Origin: Phycisphaerae bacterium
Lineage (GTDB): Bacteria; Planctomycetota; Phycisphaerae; Phycisphaerales; UBA1924
Direction: 5' to 3'
DNA: 64,000 bases
Assembly (NCBI GenBank): GCA_014192545.1
Contig: BJHL01000004.1
Location: 186,001 to 250,000, forward strand
Within the stretch, counting starts at the first letter, position 1; each line of letters opens with the position of its first letter. Below the pieces are notes generated by a model that worked only from the letters and a program-made list of their open reading frames with translations, did no database searches and was not told the DNA's origin. Shown piece by piece: positions 7,835 through 17,036 of this stretch. Both the position numbers and the translations under genes were made by a program.

Positions 7835-10800
7835 ATCCCCACGCGCCCGTTCCGAACGCCGCACGCAGAACCGCGTCGCGGCCATGTTCACCGATCAATC
7901 GCGGCCGGACTGGCTGGGCTATCGCCACCTCGGGGACTGGAAGAAGCGCGAGAACAACCGTCCGATCGAGGTGGAACTGCTGCGGGCCAACCTATCCGCC
8001 CGGGGGTACTCGCCCGCGCACATCTCCGCCGCCATCCAGAAGCTCGAAGCGGCCGCCGACGCCACGGGCATCACGCTGTATCAGGCCAACATGCGAACGT
8101 ACCAGTTGCTGCGGTACGGCGTGCCGGTGCAGATCGCAGCTGGCGCGGCCCACGAGACCGTACACCTGGTCGATTGGCAGAATCCCGACAAGAACGACTT
8201 CGCGATCGCCGAGGAGGTCACCCTTCGCGGCGGTTATGAGCGTCGCCCTGATCTGGTTCTGTATCTGAACGGCATCGCCGTCGGCGTCATCGAGCTCAAG
8301 CGCAGTTCCGTGGAGGTAGCCGACGGCGTGCGACAGTTGATCACCAATCAAGAGGAGATCTTCAACAAGAACTTCTTCAGTACGGTTCAGCTCGTGCTCG
8401 CTGGCAACGACTCGCAGGGCTTGCGGTATGGCACCACGGGCACACCCGAACAGTTCTTCGTCGAGTGGAAGGATGAAACCCCGCCAATCGGTGGGGCAGC
8501 GCCCGCCGCCGGCGCGTTGCTCGATCGCCCGCTCGCCCAGTTGTGCAACAAGGCCCGTCTCCTGGACCTCATCCGCAACTTCATCATCTTTGACGCTGGC
8601 CAGAAAAAGGTGCCCCGGCAGCACCAGTTCTTCGGCGTCAAGGCCGCCCAGGAACGAATCGCCAAACGCGAGGGTGGCGTGATCTGGCACACACAGGGGA
8701 GCGGCAAGAGTATCCTGATGGTGCTCATCGCGAAATGGCTCATGGAGCACGACCCCGAGGCTCGCATCCTAGTCATCACCGACCGCGACGAGCTCGACAA
8801 GCAGATCGTGGGGGTCATGAAGAATGCGGGCGTCATCGGCCCGGAAGCCCCGTCACCACGGATCACCACGCGCGCCGAGTTCGTCGAGAAGCTCGGTGCG
8901 CCGTCGCCTCGTCTGCTGTGCGCTCTGGTGCACAAGTTCGACTCGACTGACCTCTCCGGGCCGCCGCCGACCGTCGTCGGCCGGTTCTATGTCTTCGTCG
9001 ATGAGTGCCACCGCACGCAGGGTGGCGACATGAACAAGCAGATGAAGCGTTGGCTTGCCGGCGCGATCTTCATCGGCTTCACGGGCACGCCCTTGCTCCG
9101 CAAGGACAAGGTGATGACGCGCGACGTGTTCGGCACGTACATCCACACGTACAAGTTCCACGAGGCCGTAGCAGACAAGGTCGTGCTGGACCTGAAGTAT
9201 GAGGCCCGCGACGTTCCACAGCGGATGACCTCGCGCGATGCGATCGATCGGTGGTTCGAGCAGAAGACCCGCACGCTGAACAACTTCCAGAAGGCCGTGC
9301 TGCGGAAGCGCTGGGCCACGATGGAGGAGTTGATGAGCGCCGGCGAGCGCAAGCAGCGCATCATCGCCAACATCATCGAGGACTTCAGCCTCAAGCCCCG
9401 CCTCAACAACGACCGTGGCACGGCGATCCTCGTGGCGGCTTCGATCTACGACGCTTGCCACTACTACCGCCTGTTCCAGAACACTCAGTTCGGACCGTAC
9501 GTCGGGATCATCACGTCCTACGAACCGAACCACAACGCAATCTCACGGGAGCCGGCCAACAGCGACGAGCGGTACAAGTTCGACACGTACACACAGCACG
9601 TCCTCAAGAACGGACAGACGACCAAACAGTACGAGGACGAGGCCAAACGCCGGTTCATCCAAGAGCCGGCGAACATGAAACTCCTGATTGTCGTGAGCAA
9701 GCTGCTGACGGGATTCGATGCCCCGAGTTGCACCTACATCTATCTAGACAACGAGCTCCGTGACCACAACCTGTTCCAGGCGATCTGCCGCACGAACCGG
9801 CTTGACGGCGACGACAAGGACTACGGCCACATCGTCGATTTCAAGGAGCTTTTCGGCGATGTTCAGCAGGCCATCGCGGTCTACAGCTCCGACGAGCTCG
9901 ACATCGACGAAGGCTGTGGCGGCGACAACAACGTCCACCTGAAGGACTGGCTCAAGGAAGGCAAGAAACAGCTGGACGCGGCGTTTGAAATGTTGCGGCA
10001 CCTGTGCGATCCGGTCGCCCCGCCCCGCGAGATGGAGCAGTACCTGCACTTTTTCTGCGGAGATGCGGCCGGTCCGACTGCTCTGGCCGACACGGAACCG
10101 CTGCGTGTATCGCTCTATAAGGCTGTGGCCGTTTTCGTCCGTGCGTTCGCGGCGATTGCCGCCGACCTCATCGAGGCCGGGTACTCCGAAGCGGAAGCCG
10201 AGACGCTCCAGAAGCAGGTGGAGTTCTACAGCGATATTCGCGCCGCCATCAAGCGGCATTCCGGCGAGGAACTGGACATCAAGCCCTACGAGGCCGACAT
10301 GCGGCACCTCCTGAACACCTACATCCAAGCAGATGCAGCGAAGGATCTGGGCGAGTTGGGCGAGATGTCGTTGACGGACTTGATCATCAAGACGGGCATC
10401 CACGACGCCATCGCGAAGACACTCAACGAGAAGGGCAAGCTGTCAAAGAACTCGATCGCCGAGGGAATCATCAACAACGTGCGCAAGACGATCATTCGGG
10501 ATCAGCTGACCGACCCGCGCTTCTATGAGCAGATGTCGCTTCTGCTGGAGGACCTGATCAAGCAGAGTCGGGCAGACACCGCTGCCTACGAAGAGTTCCT
10601 GCGTAAGGCCGAGGCGCTCGTTAAGCGGCTTGCTTCGAAGCAGTCGGACCAGGGAGTGCCCGCCTCGCTGTACGGCAAGCACGAAGCGATCACCATCTAC
10701 AACAACCTCGCCACGGTGCCGGCCACGACCTTTCAGTGTCCGGCCGGCGAGGATGAGCGTGCCGCCCTGGCTCTCGACATCGACCTCACCGTTCGTGAGC

Positions 10801-10934
10801 GTGCCCCGGCGGGATGGAAAGGAGACGACACTCGGGAGCGACAGCTGTTGAACGCGTTGTTCCCGATTCTCGGCCGCGACCGCGCCGCCACGCAGGCGGT
10901 CTTTGAGATCATCAAGAATCAACCGGGGTACTGA
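7827..10934 (+). CDS. hsdR: Type I restriction endonuclease/translocase subunit
   Basis: HsdR translocates DNA with ATP and cuts it far from the recognition site. The ATG at 7827, with AAGGGGA in front, is preferred to earlier in-frame codons and gives 1035 residues, normal for HsdR. The N-terminal nuclease has the PD-(D/E)xK pattern: Asp 142 in RPDLVLYL, then Glu 156 and Lys 158 in ELKRS. The SF2 motor has Walker A TQGSGKS (Lys 294), DECH at residues 392-395 and the FTGTP motif just after. The C-terminal 250 residues are helical, as is typical for docking to HsdM and HsdS. The gene starts inside the DUF1643 gene, and its stop overlaps the next start (TGATG). Confidence 0.95.
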   Translation: MPESPRARSERRTQNRVAAMFTDQSRPDWLGYRHLGDWKKRENNRPIEVELLRANLSARGYSPAHISAAIQKLEAAADATGITLYQANMRTYQLLRYGVPVQIAAGAAHETVHLVDWQNPDKNDFAIAEEVTLRGGYERRPDLVLYLNGIAVGVIELKRSSVEVADGVRQLITNQEEIFNKNFFSTVQLVLAGNDSQGLRYGTTGTPEQFFVEWKDETPPIGGAAPAAGALLDRPLAQLCNKARLLDLIRNFIIFDAGQKKVPRQHQFFGVKAAQERIAKREGGVIWHTQGSGKSILMVLIAKWLMEHDPEARILVITDRDELDKQIVGVMKNAGVIGPEAPSPRITTRAEFVEKLGAPSPRLLCALVHKFDSTDLSGPPPTVVGRFYVFVDECHRTQGGDMNKQMKRWLAGAIFIGFTGTPLLRKDKVMTRDVFGTYIHTYKFHEAVADKVVLDLKYEARDVPQRMTSRDAIDRWFEQKTRTLNNFQKAVLRKRWATMEELMSAGERKQRIIANIIEDFSLKPRLNNDRGTAILVAASIYDACHYYRLFQNTQFGPYVGIITSYEPNHNAISREPANSDERYKFDTYTQHVLKNGQTTKQYEDEAKRRFIQEPANMKLLIVVSKLLTGFDAPSCTYIYLDNELRDHNLFQAICRTNRLDGDDKDYGHIVDFKELFGDVQQAIAVYSSDELDIDEGCGGDNNVHLKDWLKEGKKQLDAAFEMLRHLCDPVAPPREMEQYLHFFCGDAAGPTALADTEPLRVSLYKAVAVFVRAFAAIAADLIEAGYSEAEAETLQKQVEFYSDIRAAIKRHSGEELDIKPYEADMRHLLNTYIQADAAKDLGELGEMSLTDLIIKTGIHDAIAKTLNEKGKLSKNSIAEGIINNVRKTIIRDQLTDPRFYEQMSLLLEDLIKQSRADTAAYEEFLRKAEALVKRLASKQSDQGVPASLYGKHEAITIYNNLATVPATTFQCPAGEDERAALALDIDLTVRERAPAGWKGDDTRERQLLNALFPILGRDRAATQAVFEIIKNQPGY

Positions 10935-11650
10935 TGTCCGAAACGCTCCAGATTGGTGATTTGTCGATCGCGGTGACGCGGAAGGACGTCAAGCACGTCC
11001 ACCTCTCCGTGCACCCGCCGAGCGGACGTGTCACACTCGTGGCACCCAAGACAACACGTTCAGACGTGGCGCGGGCCTACGCCGTCTCGAGACTCAGCTG
11101 GATTCGGGACAAGCAGTCGAAGCTCAAAGGGCAGGCTCGGGAGACGCCGCGCGCCTTTGTCGTGAGGGAGAGCCACTATTTGTGGGGACGTCGTTACCTG
11201 TTGGCCGTCACCGAAGTGGACTCAAAGCCTGGGGTGAAGCTCGACCATCGACGCATCACGCTCATCGTTCGCCCGGGAAGCACGAAGTCAAAGCGTGCCG
11301 AAGTGATGCACGAGTGGCACAAGTCGCTTCTTCACGAGGCGATCCCCGCATTGATCCGCAAGTGGCAGACGAAGCTCGGTGTCGAGGTGGCGGGCTACTT
11401 CCTGCAGCGGATGAAAACCAAATGGGGCGGCTGCAACCATCGGGCGCGACACATACGCCTGAACACCGAGCTGGTGAAGAAGCCCAAGGATCTGTTGGAG
11501 TATGTCGTCGTGCATGAGATGTTGCATTTGATCGAGCCGACCCACAGTGAGCGGTTCGTGGCGCTCTTGGATAAGCACTATCCGACCTGGCGGGAGGCTC
11601 GGGCAGAGCTAAATGAACTCCCGTTGGCCGCCGAAGCCTGGCTGGAATGA
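10934..11650 (+). CDS. DUF45/YgjP-type zinc metallopeptidase-like protein
   Basis: The 238-residue protein belongs to the YgjP/DUF45 family. It has an N-terminal beta-rich segment (IAVTRKDVKHVHLSVHPP), a central KWGGCNHRARHIRLN region and the zinc-binding HExxH at residues 194-198 (VVHEMLHLIEPTHSERF), with a further His (THSERF) as likely third ligand. Genes of this family are often found beside Type I restriction operons, but their substrate is not known. Its start codon shares one base with the hsdR stop, and it ends 6 bp before the kinase-helicase gene, which makes it the link between the restriction part and the kinase/helicase part of the operon. Confidence 0.88.
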   Translation: MSETLQIGDLSIAVTRKDVKHVHLSVHPPSGRVTLVAPKTTRSDVARAYAVSRLSWIRDKQSKLKGQARETPRAFVVRESHYLWGRRYLLAVTEVDSKPGVKLDHRRITLIVRPGSTKSKRAEVMHEWHKSLLHEAIPALIRKWQTKLGVEVAGYFLQRMKTKWGGCNHRARHIRLNTELVKKPKDLLEYVVVHEMLHLIEPTHSERFVALLDKHYPTWREARAELNELPLAAEAWLE

Positions 11651-11656
11651 CGACTG

Positions 11657-14600
11657 ATGGTGAAATCGACCCGTGGAGACAAAACGTTGGAACAACCTCG
11701 AATCATCGCTGGACGGTACGCTTTAACGCCAAAGATGCGATCAGGCGGGATGTCGGACGTCTACAAGGCACGCGATCTTGTGGGCGACCGTGACGTCGCC
11801 GTTAAGCTCTTCCGTGCCGGCGGGCTGAGCCAGGATTTGGTTCACGAGAGCTTCCGACGAGAGTCTGCGGCTCTGCAAGAACTCAAACACCCAAACATCG
11901 TTCAACTTCTCGACTTTGGTCACGACGAGCCTACTGACCGGCACTTTCTTGTCCTGGAGTGGATCGAACGCAATCTCGACGAACACGTTGCCACACTCAA
12001 TCGTGACGATCCTGAGGTCTGGGGATGGGACAGTTTTGCGGAGCGCATCGGTCTGCCGATCCTTCGCGCTCTCGACCTGGCGCACCAACGGAGGTGCATC
12101 CACCGTGACATAAAGCCGCAGAACATCCTTGTGTTGCCCGATGGCACACCAAAGCTCACGGATTTCGGCATCGCTAGGCTCAAACGTCTGCTGGACCCTG
12201 GAATCACTCTTGCGCAGTTCATGACCCGGCCGTACGCGCCGCCGGAGGATGATCACGGCGAATACACCGAGACGCGCGATGTGTTCGCCTTTGCTGTCCT
12301 GACGGTGCGATGCCTATTAGCCCGCCCATTGGACGACTACGCCGCCGTGATCCGAGCGCTCGAGGATGAGTGCGACGTTGTGCCGGAGGTACACGCCGTG
12401 CTCAGGCGCGCGGTGTCCCGAGATCCATCGGAACGGCCTCGCAATGCTGGCCAGCTACTTGAAGAGTTGGAGACGATTCAGCGAGAGCGAAAGCAGCACT
12501 GGCTCAAGGAAAGGGTGTGCTTCCTCCACCTCGCCCAGAACGCAGTTCGAAAGTGCATCGACCTGTTCGGCATCCAAGACGTGGCTCAGATCCAGGGACT
12601 ACTGCTCGAAGAAATCAAGGAGGTCTGCGGTGTCCAGCGCCGGCGACTGCCCGAACACATGGGGGGCGAGGAGGTCAACAACGAGTACGAACTGCTAACG
12701 CCGACGCTAGCGATCCACTTGGTGATCGGCCCGAACATGCCGGAGCAGTTTGCTGTGGAGTCGGTCAGGCGGCTGCCTCCCGCGTTGTTGGAGCGACTGC
12801 GAGAGAGCGCTTGGCCGGCACCGTTCACGTTCAAGTTCGGCCGTGCAGCAACGCGAGAACAGGGTGTCGAGATTCTGAATGCGTTTGAGGTCGGTATCGC
12901 CGATCATCTCGACGGACGCAGGCTCTCAAAGGACCAGATTGAGGCCAAGCGCCTATACGAGCGATGGATCAGCATTCTGAACGCGAAAACGGATGTGGAG
13001 CGCAATCGTCTGCGGCCGGTGCAGTATGACGGGATCGACATTCGTGGCAGCCGCGTCGCGTTCCGGCTCACGACGCCGGCTGAGGTCGATCTTATTGACG
13101 GTATCTGGCGTGTTGACGATTCAGCATTCCGTGGCGAGTTGGATGACTTCGACGGCCGGACGCTCACCCTCTATCAGCCGGGTGCCGAATCCATTCCCCT
13201 CCCGCGAAAGGGGGTACTGCGTTTCGATACCCGCGCCGCTGAGGAACCCCTGGTGCGGCAGAGGCGTGCTCTTGAGGACATTCGGCACGGACGCTCTCTG
13301 CGGTCCGACCTCGGTCGGTTTCTTACTCGGCCCGATGCCGCGGCCGCCCCTGTGTCCGTGACCATCACCGATTTCTTCATCAAGAATCTCGATGACGACA
13401 AGCGCAGCGCAGTCGCGGCCGCGTTGGGAAGCGATGACTTTGTGGTCGTTCACGGGCCGCCCGGGACCGGTAAGACCGCCTTCATTGCGGAACTCGTGCT
13501 GCAGCAACTAAAGTCCAAGCCGGACTCGAGGGTGCTTCTGACATCCCAAACGCATATCGCCATCGACAACGCGATCGAGCGCCTCCTTGAAGCGTCTCGC
13601 GAGGTGCGGGTTGTGCGACTCGCGGCCGACCCCGATCGGGTCATGCCATCGAGTCGGCCGCTCCTGCTCGATGCGCAGCTGGAGCCGTGGATAGAGCGAG
13701 TAGTCACAGATGGCGAACGCTTCTTGGAATCCTGGGCTGCAGAGCGCGGTCTGGAACGGAAGATCGCACAAGTTGCCATCAGTGCCCGCAGGTTCCTTGC
13801 CGCGCGAGTCAGGGCGCGATCGCTCGCGGATCGTCTGAACGCGGCAGAGAGAGCACTTCGAGGCGACGAGCCAACGGAGGCCGATCTCAAGACTCGACTT
13901 ACCGAAGAGGAGCTGGTCGGGCAGATCGAGGAGATCAAGCCCGCGCTGGAACGGGCGCGTCGGGAGCGGAAGGCCGCCGAAGAGGCGCTCAGCCGAATGG
14001 ACGAGCGCATGGCCGCGATGAGCGATGCCGACCTCGCTGCGCAGCTTCAAACGCTACTGCCCGCGACCGAGACTAGCAAGCAGTTGCTCCGTCTGCTCAA
14101 AGTCCACGAGGATTGGACGCAGCGATTGGCAAATCCCAAGGATCTTCGGCCCGCGATTCTGGCAGAGTTCCAGGTGGTCGCGTCGACGTGCGTGGGCCTG
14201 GCTGGCCTCTCTGGATTCCGAGAACTGGAGTTCGATCTGTGCATCGTCGATGAGGCGTCAAAGGCGACGGCGACTGAGGTGATGATCCCACTGAGCAGGG
14301 CGACCCGGTGCGTGCTGGTTGGCGACGATCGACAGCTTCCGCCTTTCCACGGTGAAGTTCTGCACGATGCCGCACTCTTGGACAAGTACATGTTGTCGCG
14401 GGAGGATGTCGAGGAGACACTCTTCGGGCGGTTAGCGGCGCATGGACCGAAGCCGTGCGTGGTAATGCTGAAAAAGCAGTATCGGATGACCAAGCCGATT
14501 GGCGACTTGGTGAGCCATTGTTTCTACGGCGGAGACCTGGAGAGCGCACGAACGGATCTGGACCCCGTTGTCAGCGCGGCATTCGGCAAGGCCGTGGCAT

Positions 14601-15100
14601 GGGTGTCCACAGCGGATCGCCCGGACCGTCGTGAGTATCGTGCAGGCACCAGCTTCGGCAATGCAGCAGAGCTTGCGATATGTCCAACGGTGTTGTCGAG
14701 ACTGCATCGACACTGTGCGGCTGCAGGAGTGCACAAGCGCATACTTGTACTCACCGGCTACTTGGAGCAACGCACGCGACTGGTCGAAGTGCTTCGAACC
14801 CGTATCGCGGAGTGGCCCTCCCTCGACATCGAGGTGAACACGGTTGATGCAGCGCAAGGCCGAGAGGCGGACGTGTGCATCTTCTGCGTCGTACGATCAA
14901 ATGAGAACGGGCAGGCTGGATTTCTAGGCGATCAGGAGCGCATCAACGTCGCCCTGTCGCGGGGAAAGGACGCGCTGGTTATCGTCGGCGACGAGGCGTT
15001 CTGCCGGCGTCTTGACGGCGCTACGCCAATGAGAGCGGTCGTGGACTACATCGAGCGCAACCCTGCCGACGCCATCGTTCTTGCCGGAGGTGTCGCATGA
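11657..15100 (+). CDS. Protein kinase-SF1 (Upf1-like) helicase fusion
   Basis: This is one 1147-residue frame with two enzymatic halves. Residues 19-280 are a Hanks-type Ser/Thr kinase with all key elements: glycine loop RSGGMSDVYKA, VAVK (Lys 50), HRD at 149-151 and DFG at 169-171. A central region of about 300 residues follows. The SF1 helicase starts near residue 580, with Walker A GPPGTGKT (Lys 606), Walker B VDEAS (865-866), GDDRQLPPF, the QYRMT motif, TVDAAQGRE and the arginine-finger motif ERINVALSRG near 1095. A charged, probably coiled-coil insertion lies around 720-800, as in the 1B stalk region of Upf1-like enzymes. Both active sites look intact. The stop overlaps the PLD gene by 4 bp. 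The likely role is sensing or unwinding foreign nucleic acid with phosphorylation as signal or regulator; this is inferred. Confidence 0.92.
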   Translation: MVKSTRGDKTLEQPRIIAGRYALTPKMRSGGMSDVYKARDLVGDRDVAVKLFRAGGLSQDLVHESFRRESAALQELKHPNIVQLLDFGHDEPTDRHFLVLEWIERNLDEHVATLNRDDPEVWGWDSFAERIGLPILRALDLAHQRRCIHRDIKPQNILVLPDGTPKLTDFGIARLKRLLDPGITLAQFMTRPYAPPEDDHGEYTETRDVFAFAVLTVRCLLARPLDDYAAVIRALEDECDVVPEVHAVLRRAVSRDPSERPRNAGQLLEELETIQRERKQHWLKERVCFLHLAQNAVRKCIDLFGIQDVAQIQGLLLEEIKEVCGVQRRRLPEHMGGEEVNNEYELLTPTLAIHLVIGPNMPEQFAVESVRRLPPALLERLRESAWPAPFTFKFGRAATREQGVEILNAFEVGIADHLDGRRLSKDQIEAKRLYERWISILNAKTDVERNRLRPVQYDGIDIRGSRVAFRLTTPAEVDLIDGIWRVDDSAFRGELDDFDGRTLTLYQPGAESIPLPRKGVLRFDTRAAEEPLVRQRRALEDIRHGRSLRSDLGRFLTRPDAAAAPVSVTITDFFIKNLDDDKRSAVAAALGSDDFVVVHGPPGTGKTAFIAELVLQQLKSKPDSRVLLTSQTHIAIDNAIERLLEASREVRVVRLAADPDRVMPSSRPLLLDAQLEPWIERVVTDGERFLESWAAERGLERKIAQVAISARRFLAARVRARSLADRLNAAERALRGDEPTEADLKTRLTEEELVGQIEEIKPALERARRERKAAEEALSRMDERMAAMSDADLAAQLQTLLPATETSKQLLRLLKVHEDWTQRLANPKDLRPAILAEFQVVASTCVGLAGLSGFRELEFDLCIVDEASKATATEVMIPLSRATRCVLVGDDRQLPPFHGEVLHDAALLDKYMLSREDVEETLFGRLAAHGPKPCVVMLKKQYRMTKPIGDLVSHCFYGGDLESARTDLDPVVSAAFGKAVAWVSTADRPDRREYRAGTSFGNAAELAICPTVLSRLHRHCAAAGVHKRILVLTGYLEQRTRLVEVLRTRIAEWPSLDIEVNTVDAAQGREADVCIFCVVRSNENGQAGFLGDQERINVALSRGKDALVIVGDEAFCRRLDGATPMRAVVDYIERNPADAIVLAGGVA

Positions 15101-16623
15101 CCGACCAACCGCTTCCATTCGGTATCGATCTGCAGGCGATCTCGGATCGCTTTGCGTTCAGCAAGCCCGGCATGCGCCTCGTGAACGCGTGTCTGGTCGG
15201 TTTGCCGGTGTACGAGCTTCCATTGACCCTACTGGTTCAGGAAGTGCGTCCAATTCCTCCGCTCCAGGAGTTCGCCATGAAGGCGATCGACGAAGGACTT
15301 GGACATCCGGACCATGTCGCGGCGTTCTTGGGCCTCGGGCACCGGTCGGTGCGCCGCGTGCTGTCCGATTTGACACGCACGGAAGATGTGCATCTGGCAG
15401 CGACCGCGACCCAGGGACACCAGTATCTAGCGCTCACCCAGAAGGGAAAGCGAACTCTGTCTCTGGCGACTCTGTCGATGCCCCAAGACTTTGATGTCAA
15501 CGTCAAGTACGACGGCCTGTCACGAGAAGTAGTGACCCTCACGAATGAGGCGCTGTTGTTCCCGAAGGACCTGCGAGATCTCGGCATCCCAGAGATTCCG
15601 GCGTGCCCTGCTAGGCCACCTCTGCCAAAGGAAATCCTCGTAGCATCCGTCGAACGGATCGCGCAGCAACTGCGGAAGGGTCGCACCCAGATCCGCGAGG
15701 TACTCGCGGTGAGATCGGTTGGCCGAACGAAGCGCCTGTACCGCCCTGGAGTCGCGCTGGTGTTTCGCCGGGGCCGGTCCGATGACGTTCAGGTCATGCT
15801 CGTGCACGACGGTCGCGTACGCGAGGACTATTCGGCCGCGTTTGCGAAGAGCAAGGCTGCGGTGCGGTTGGGAATCGTCAAAGAAGTGGTTGATGGCGAC
15901 GACGTGAGCAGGCGGGCGGTCGACGCTCTTGGCCTAAGTCTACCGCCGGTTGCGCCCGCCGAAGAAGTGCTCAAACGCGAACAGGAGGTCGCTGCCGCGA
16001 GGGAAGCGCTCGTCGCAGCCAAGGAAAAGACGTCAAACGCGCCGCCTGCTGCGATCGATCCCGTCGCGCCACCACCTCCAGAGGTCGTCGCGGCGCAAAG
16101 CCAATTGGAAGGCGCACAGGCCCGGCTCGATGAGTTGCCGGTCCGGCACATCCATACGCCCGACCATCCTGCGCTGCTTGAGCGTGCATTTCTCAAGGCG
16201 GAACAGCGACTGCTGCTAGTCTCACCGTGGATTAGCGCCGACGTCGTCGATCGAACAATGCTGCGCAGGCTTCAGGTGCTTTTGATCCGCGGATGCCAAG
16301 TCACAATTGGTTGGGGAATCGGCGATCCAGATGCGGATCGGCAGATGCAGAAGCCGAGAAATCGCGAGACAGTCCGTACGCTCGAACAAGTCGCGAATCA
16401 GTTCAAGGATAGGTTCAGATTCGTCCGCCTGGGCGACACGCACGCGAAAGTGTTGGTCGTTGATCGGTCTTTCTGTGTAGTTTCAAGCTTTAACTGGTTA
16501 TCGTTCCGAGGTGACCCAGACCGAACGTTCCGCGACGAACAAGGCGTTTACATCACGATACCAGAAGTCGTAGACGACGTTTACGATAAGAACATGCGAC
16601 GCGTCCTCGAAGCGACCGGCTAA
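15097..16623 (+). CDS. PLD-family (single HKD) nuclease with N-terminal winged-helix region
   Basis: The 508-residue protein ends in a phospholipase-D fold (about residues 345-505) containing one HxKxxxxD motif (HAKVLVVD, His 449, Lys 451, Asp 456) followed by SSFNWLSF. Only one HKD copy is seen, so, as for Nuc and BfiI, the active site would need a dimer. The N-terminal 150 residues contain what looks like a winged helix (DHVAAFLGLGHRSVRRVLSD). Residues 285-345 form an Ala/Glu/Pro-rich coiled-coil or linker. It overlaps the kinase-helicase stop (ATGA), so the two are translationally coupled and probably act together: unwinding plus cleavage. Its stop codon also overlaps that of the convergent HTH gene. 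Confidence 0.87.
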   Translation: MTDQPLPFGIDLQAISDRFAFSKPGMRLVNACLVGLPVYELPLTLLVQEVRPIPPLQEFAMKAIDEGLGHPDHVAAFLGLGHRSVRRVLSDLTRTEDVHLAATATQGHQYLALTQKGKRTLSLATLSMPQDFDVNVKYDGLSREVVTLTNEALLFPKDLRDLGIPEIPACPARPPLPKEILVASVERIAQQLRKGRTQIREVLAVRSVGRTKRLYRPGVALVFRRGRSDDVQVMLVHDGRVREDYSAAFAKSKAAVRLGIVKEVVDGDDVSRRAVDALGLSLPPVAPAEEVLKREQEVAAAREALVAAKEKTSNAPPAAIDPVAPPPPEVVAAQSQLEGAQARLDELPVRHIHTPDHPALLERAFLKAEQRLLLVSPWISADVVDRTMLRRLQVLLIRGCQVTIGWGIGDPDADRQMQKPRNRETVRTLEQVANQFKDRFRFVRLGDTHAKVLVVDRSFCVVSSFNWLSFRGDPDRTFRDEQGVYITIPEVVDDVYDKNMRRVLEATG

Positions 16624-17036
16624 CAGCGAAGCGCAAGCAATTCATCGCGAGAAAGGATTGTCGACCACTTACGGCGCTGTCTGTCCCAATCCATGAAGTG
16701 AGTGAGATCACGGAGCAGTCGCTCGTGAATTGGATCTCGCCCATTCGAGGTCGCAGGTAGGAAGAGAATCTGTTCTTGGATATCCGGCGCGAGATGCAGC
16801 AGGTTCATGATCTGCGTTATCCGCGGCTGCGTGACATCGCATATCTGGGCCAGTTCGGACTGGTCCGCCACGACGCCCTTGCGAAGCATTCCGTCGAAGT
16901 GAATCGCCAGTGCCATCAGACGGGCCACGCGGGGCACGCGGCGGGGCAGGACCTTGGGGGCAGCATCAGGCGCGGAAACGGCCTTAGTGCTCTTGCCGCG
17001 TCGAACAAAGTGAATGGGGCGTACGACGGTCGTCAT
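16620..17036 (-). CDS. Small ParB/KorB-like helix-turn-helix protein of the recombinase module
   Basis: The 138-residue protein has a basic N-terminus and a helix-turn-helix around residues 55-90 (QSELAQICDVTQPRITQIM), which resembles the KorB/ParB HTH. Its ATG overlaps the stop of the serine recombinase gene by 4 bp (ATGA), so it is the last gene of the recombinase operon. A role as DNA-binding accessory or directionality factor for the recombinase is plausible but not shown. Confidence 0.72.
   Translation of the reverse strand: MTTVVRPIHFVRRGKSTKAVSAPDAAPKVLPRRVPRVARLMALAIHFDGMLRKGVVADQSELAQICDVTQPRITQIMNLLHLAPDIQEQILFLPATSNGRDPIHERLLRDLTHFMDWDRQRRKWSTILSRDELLALRC

Noticed and set aside
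11657..16623. DISARM or BREX system
   Set aside because: There is no DrmB (DUF1998), no DrmA-type helicase, no PglZ and no BrxL. The helicase is Upf1-like and fused to a kinase, so the likeness to DISARM is only in the type of activities.
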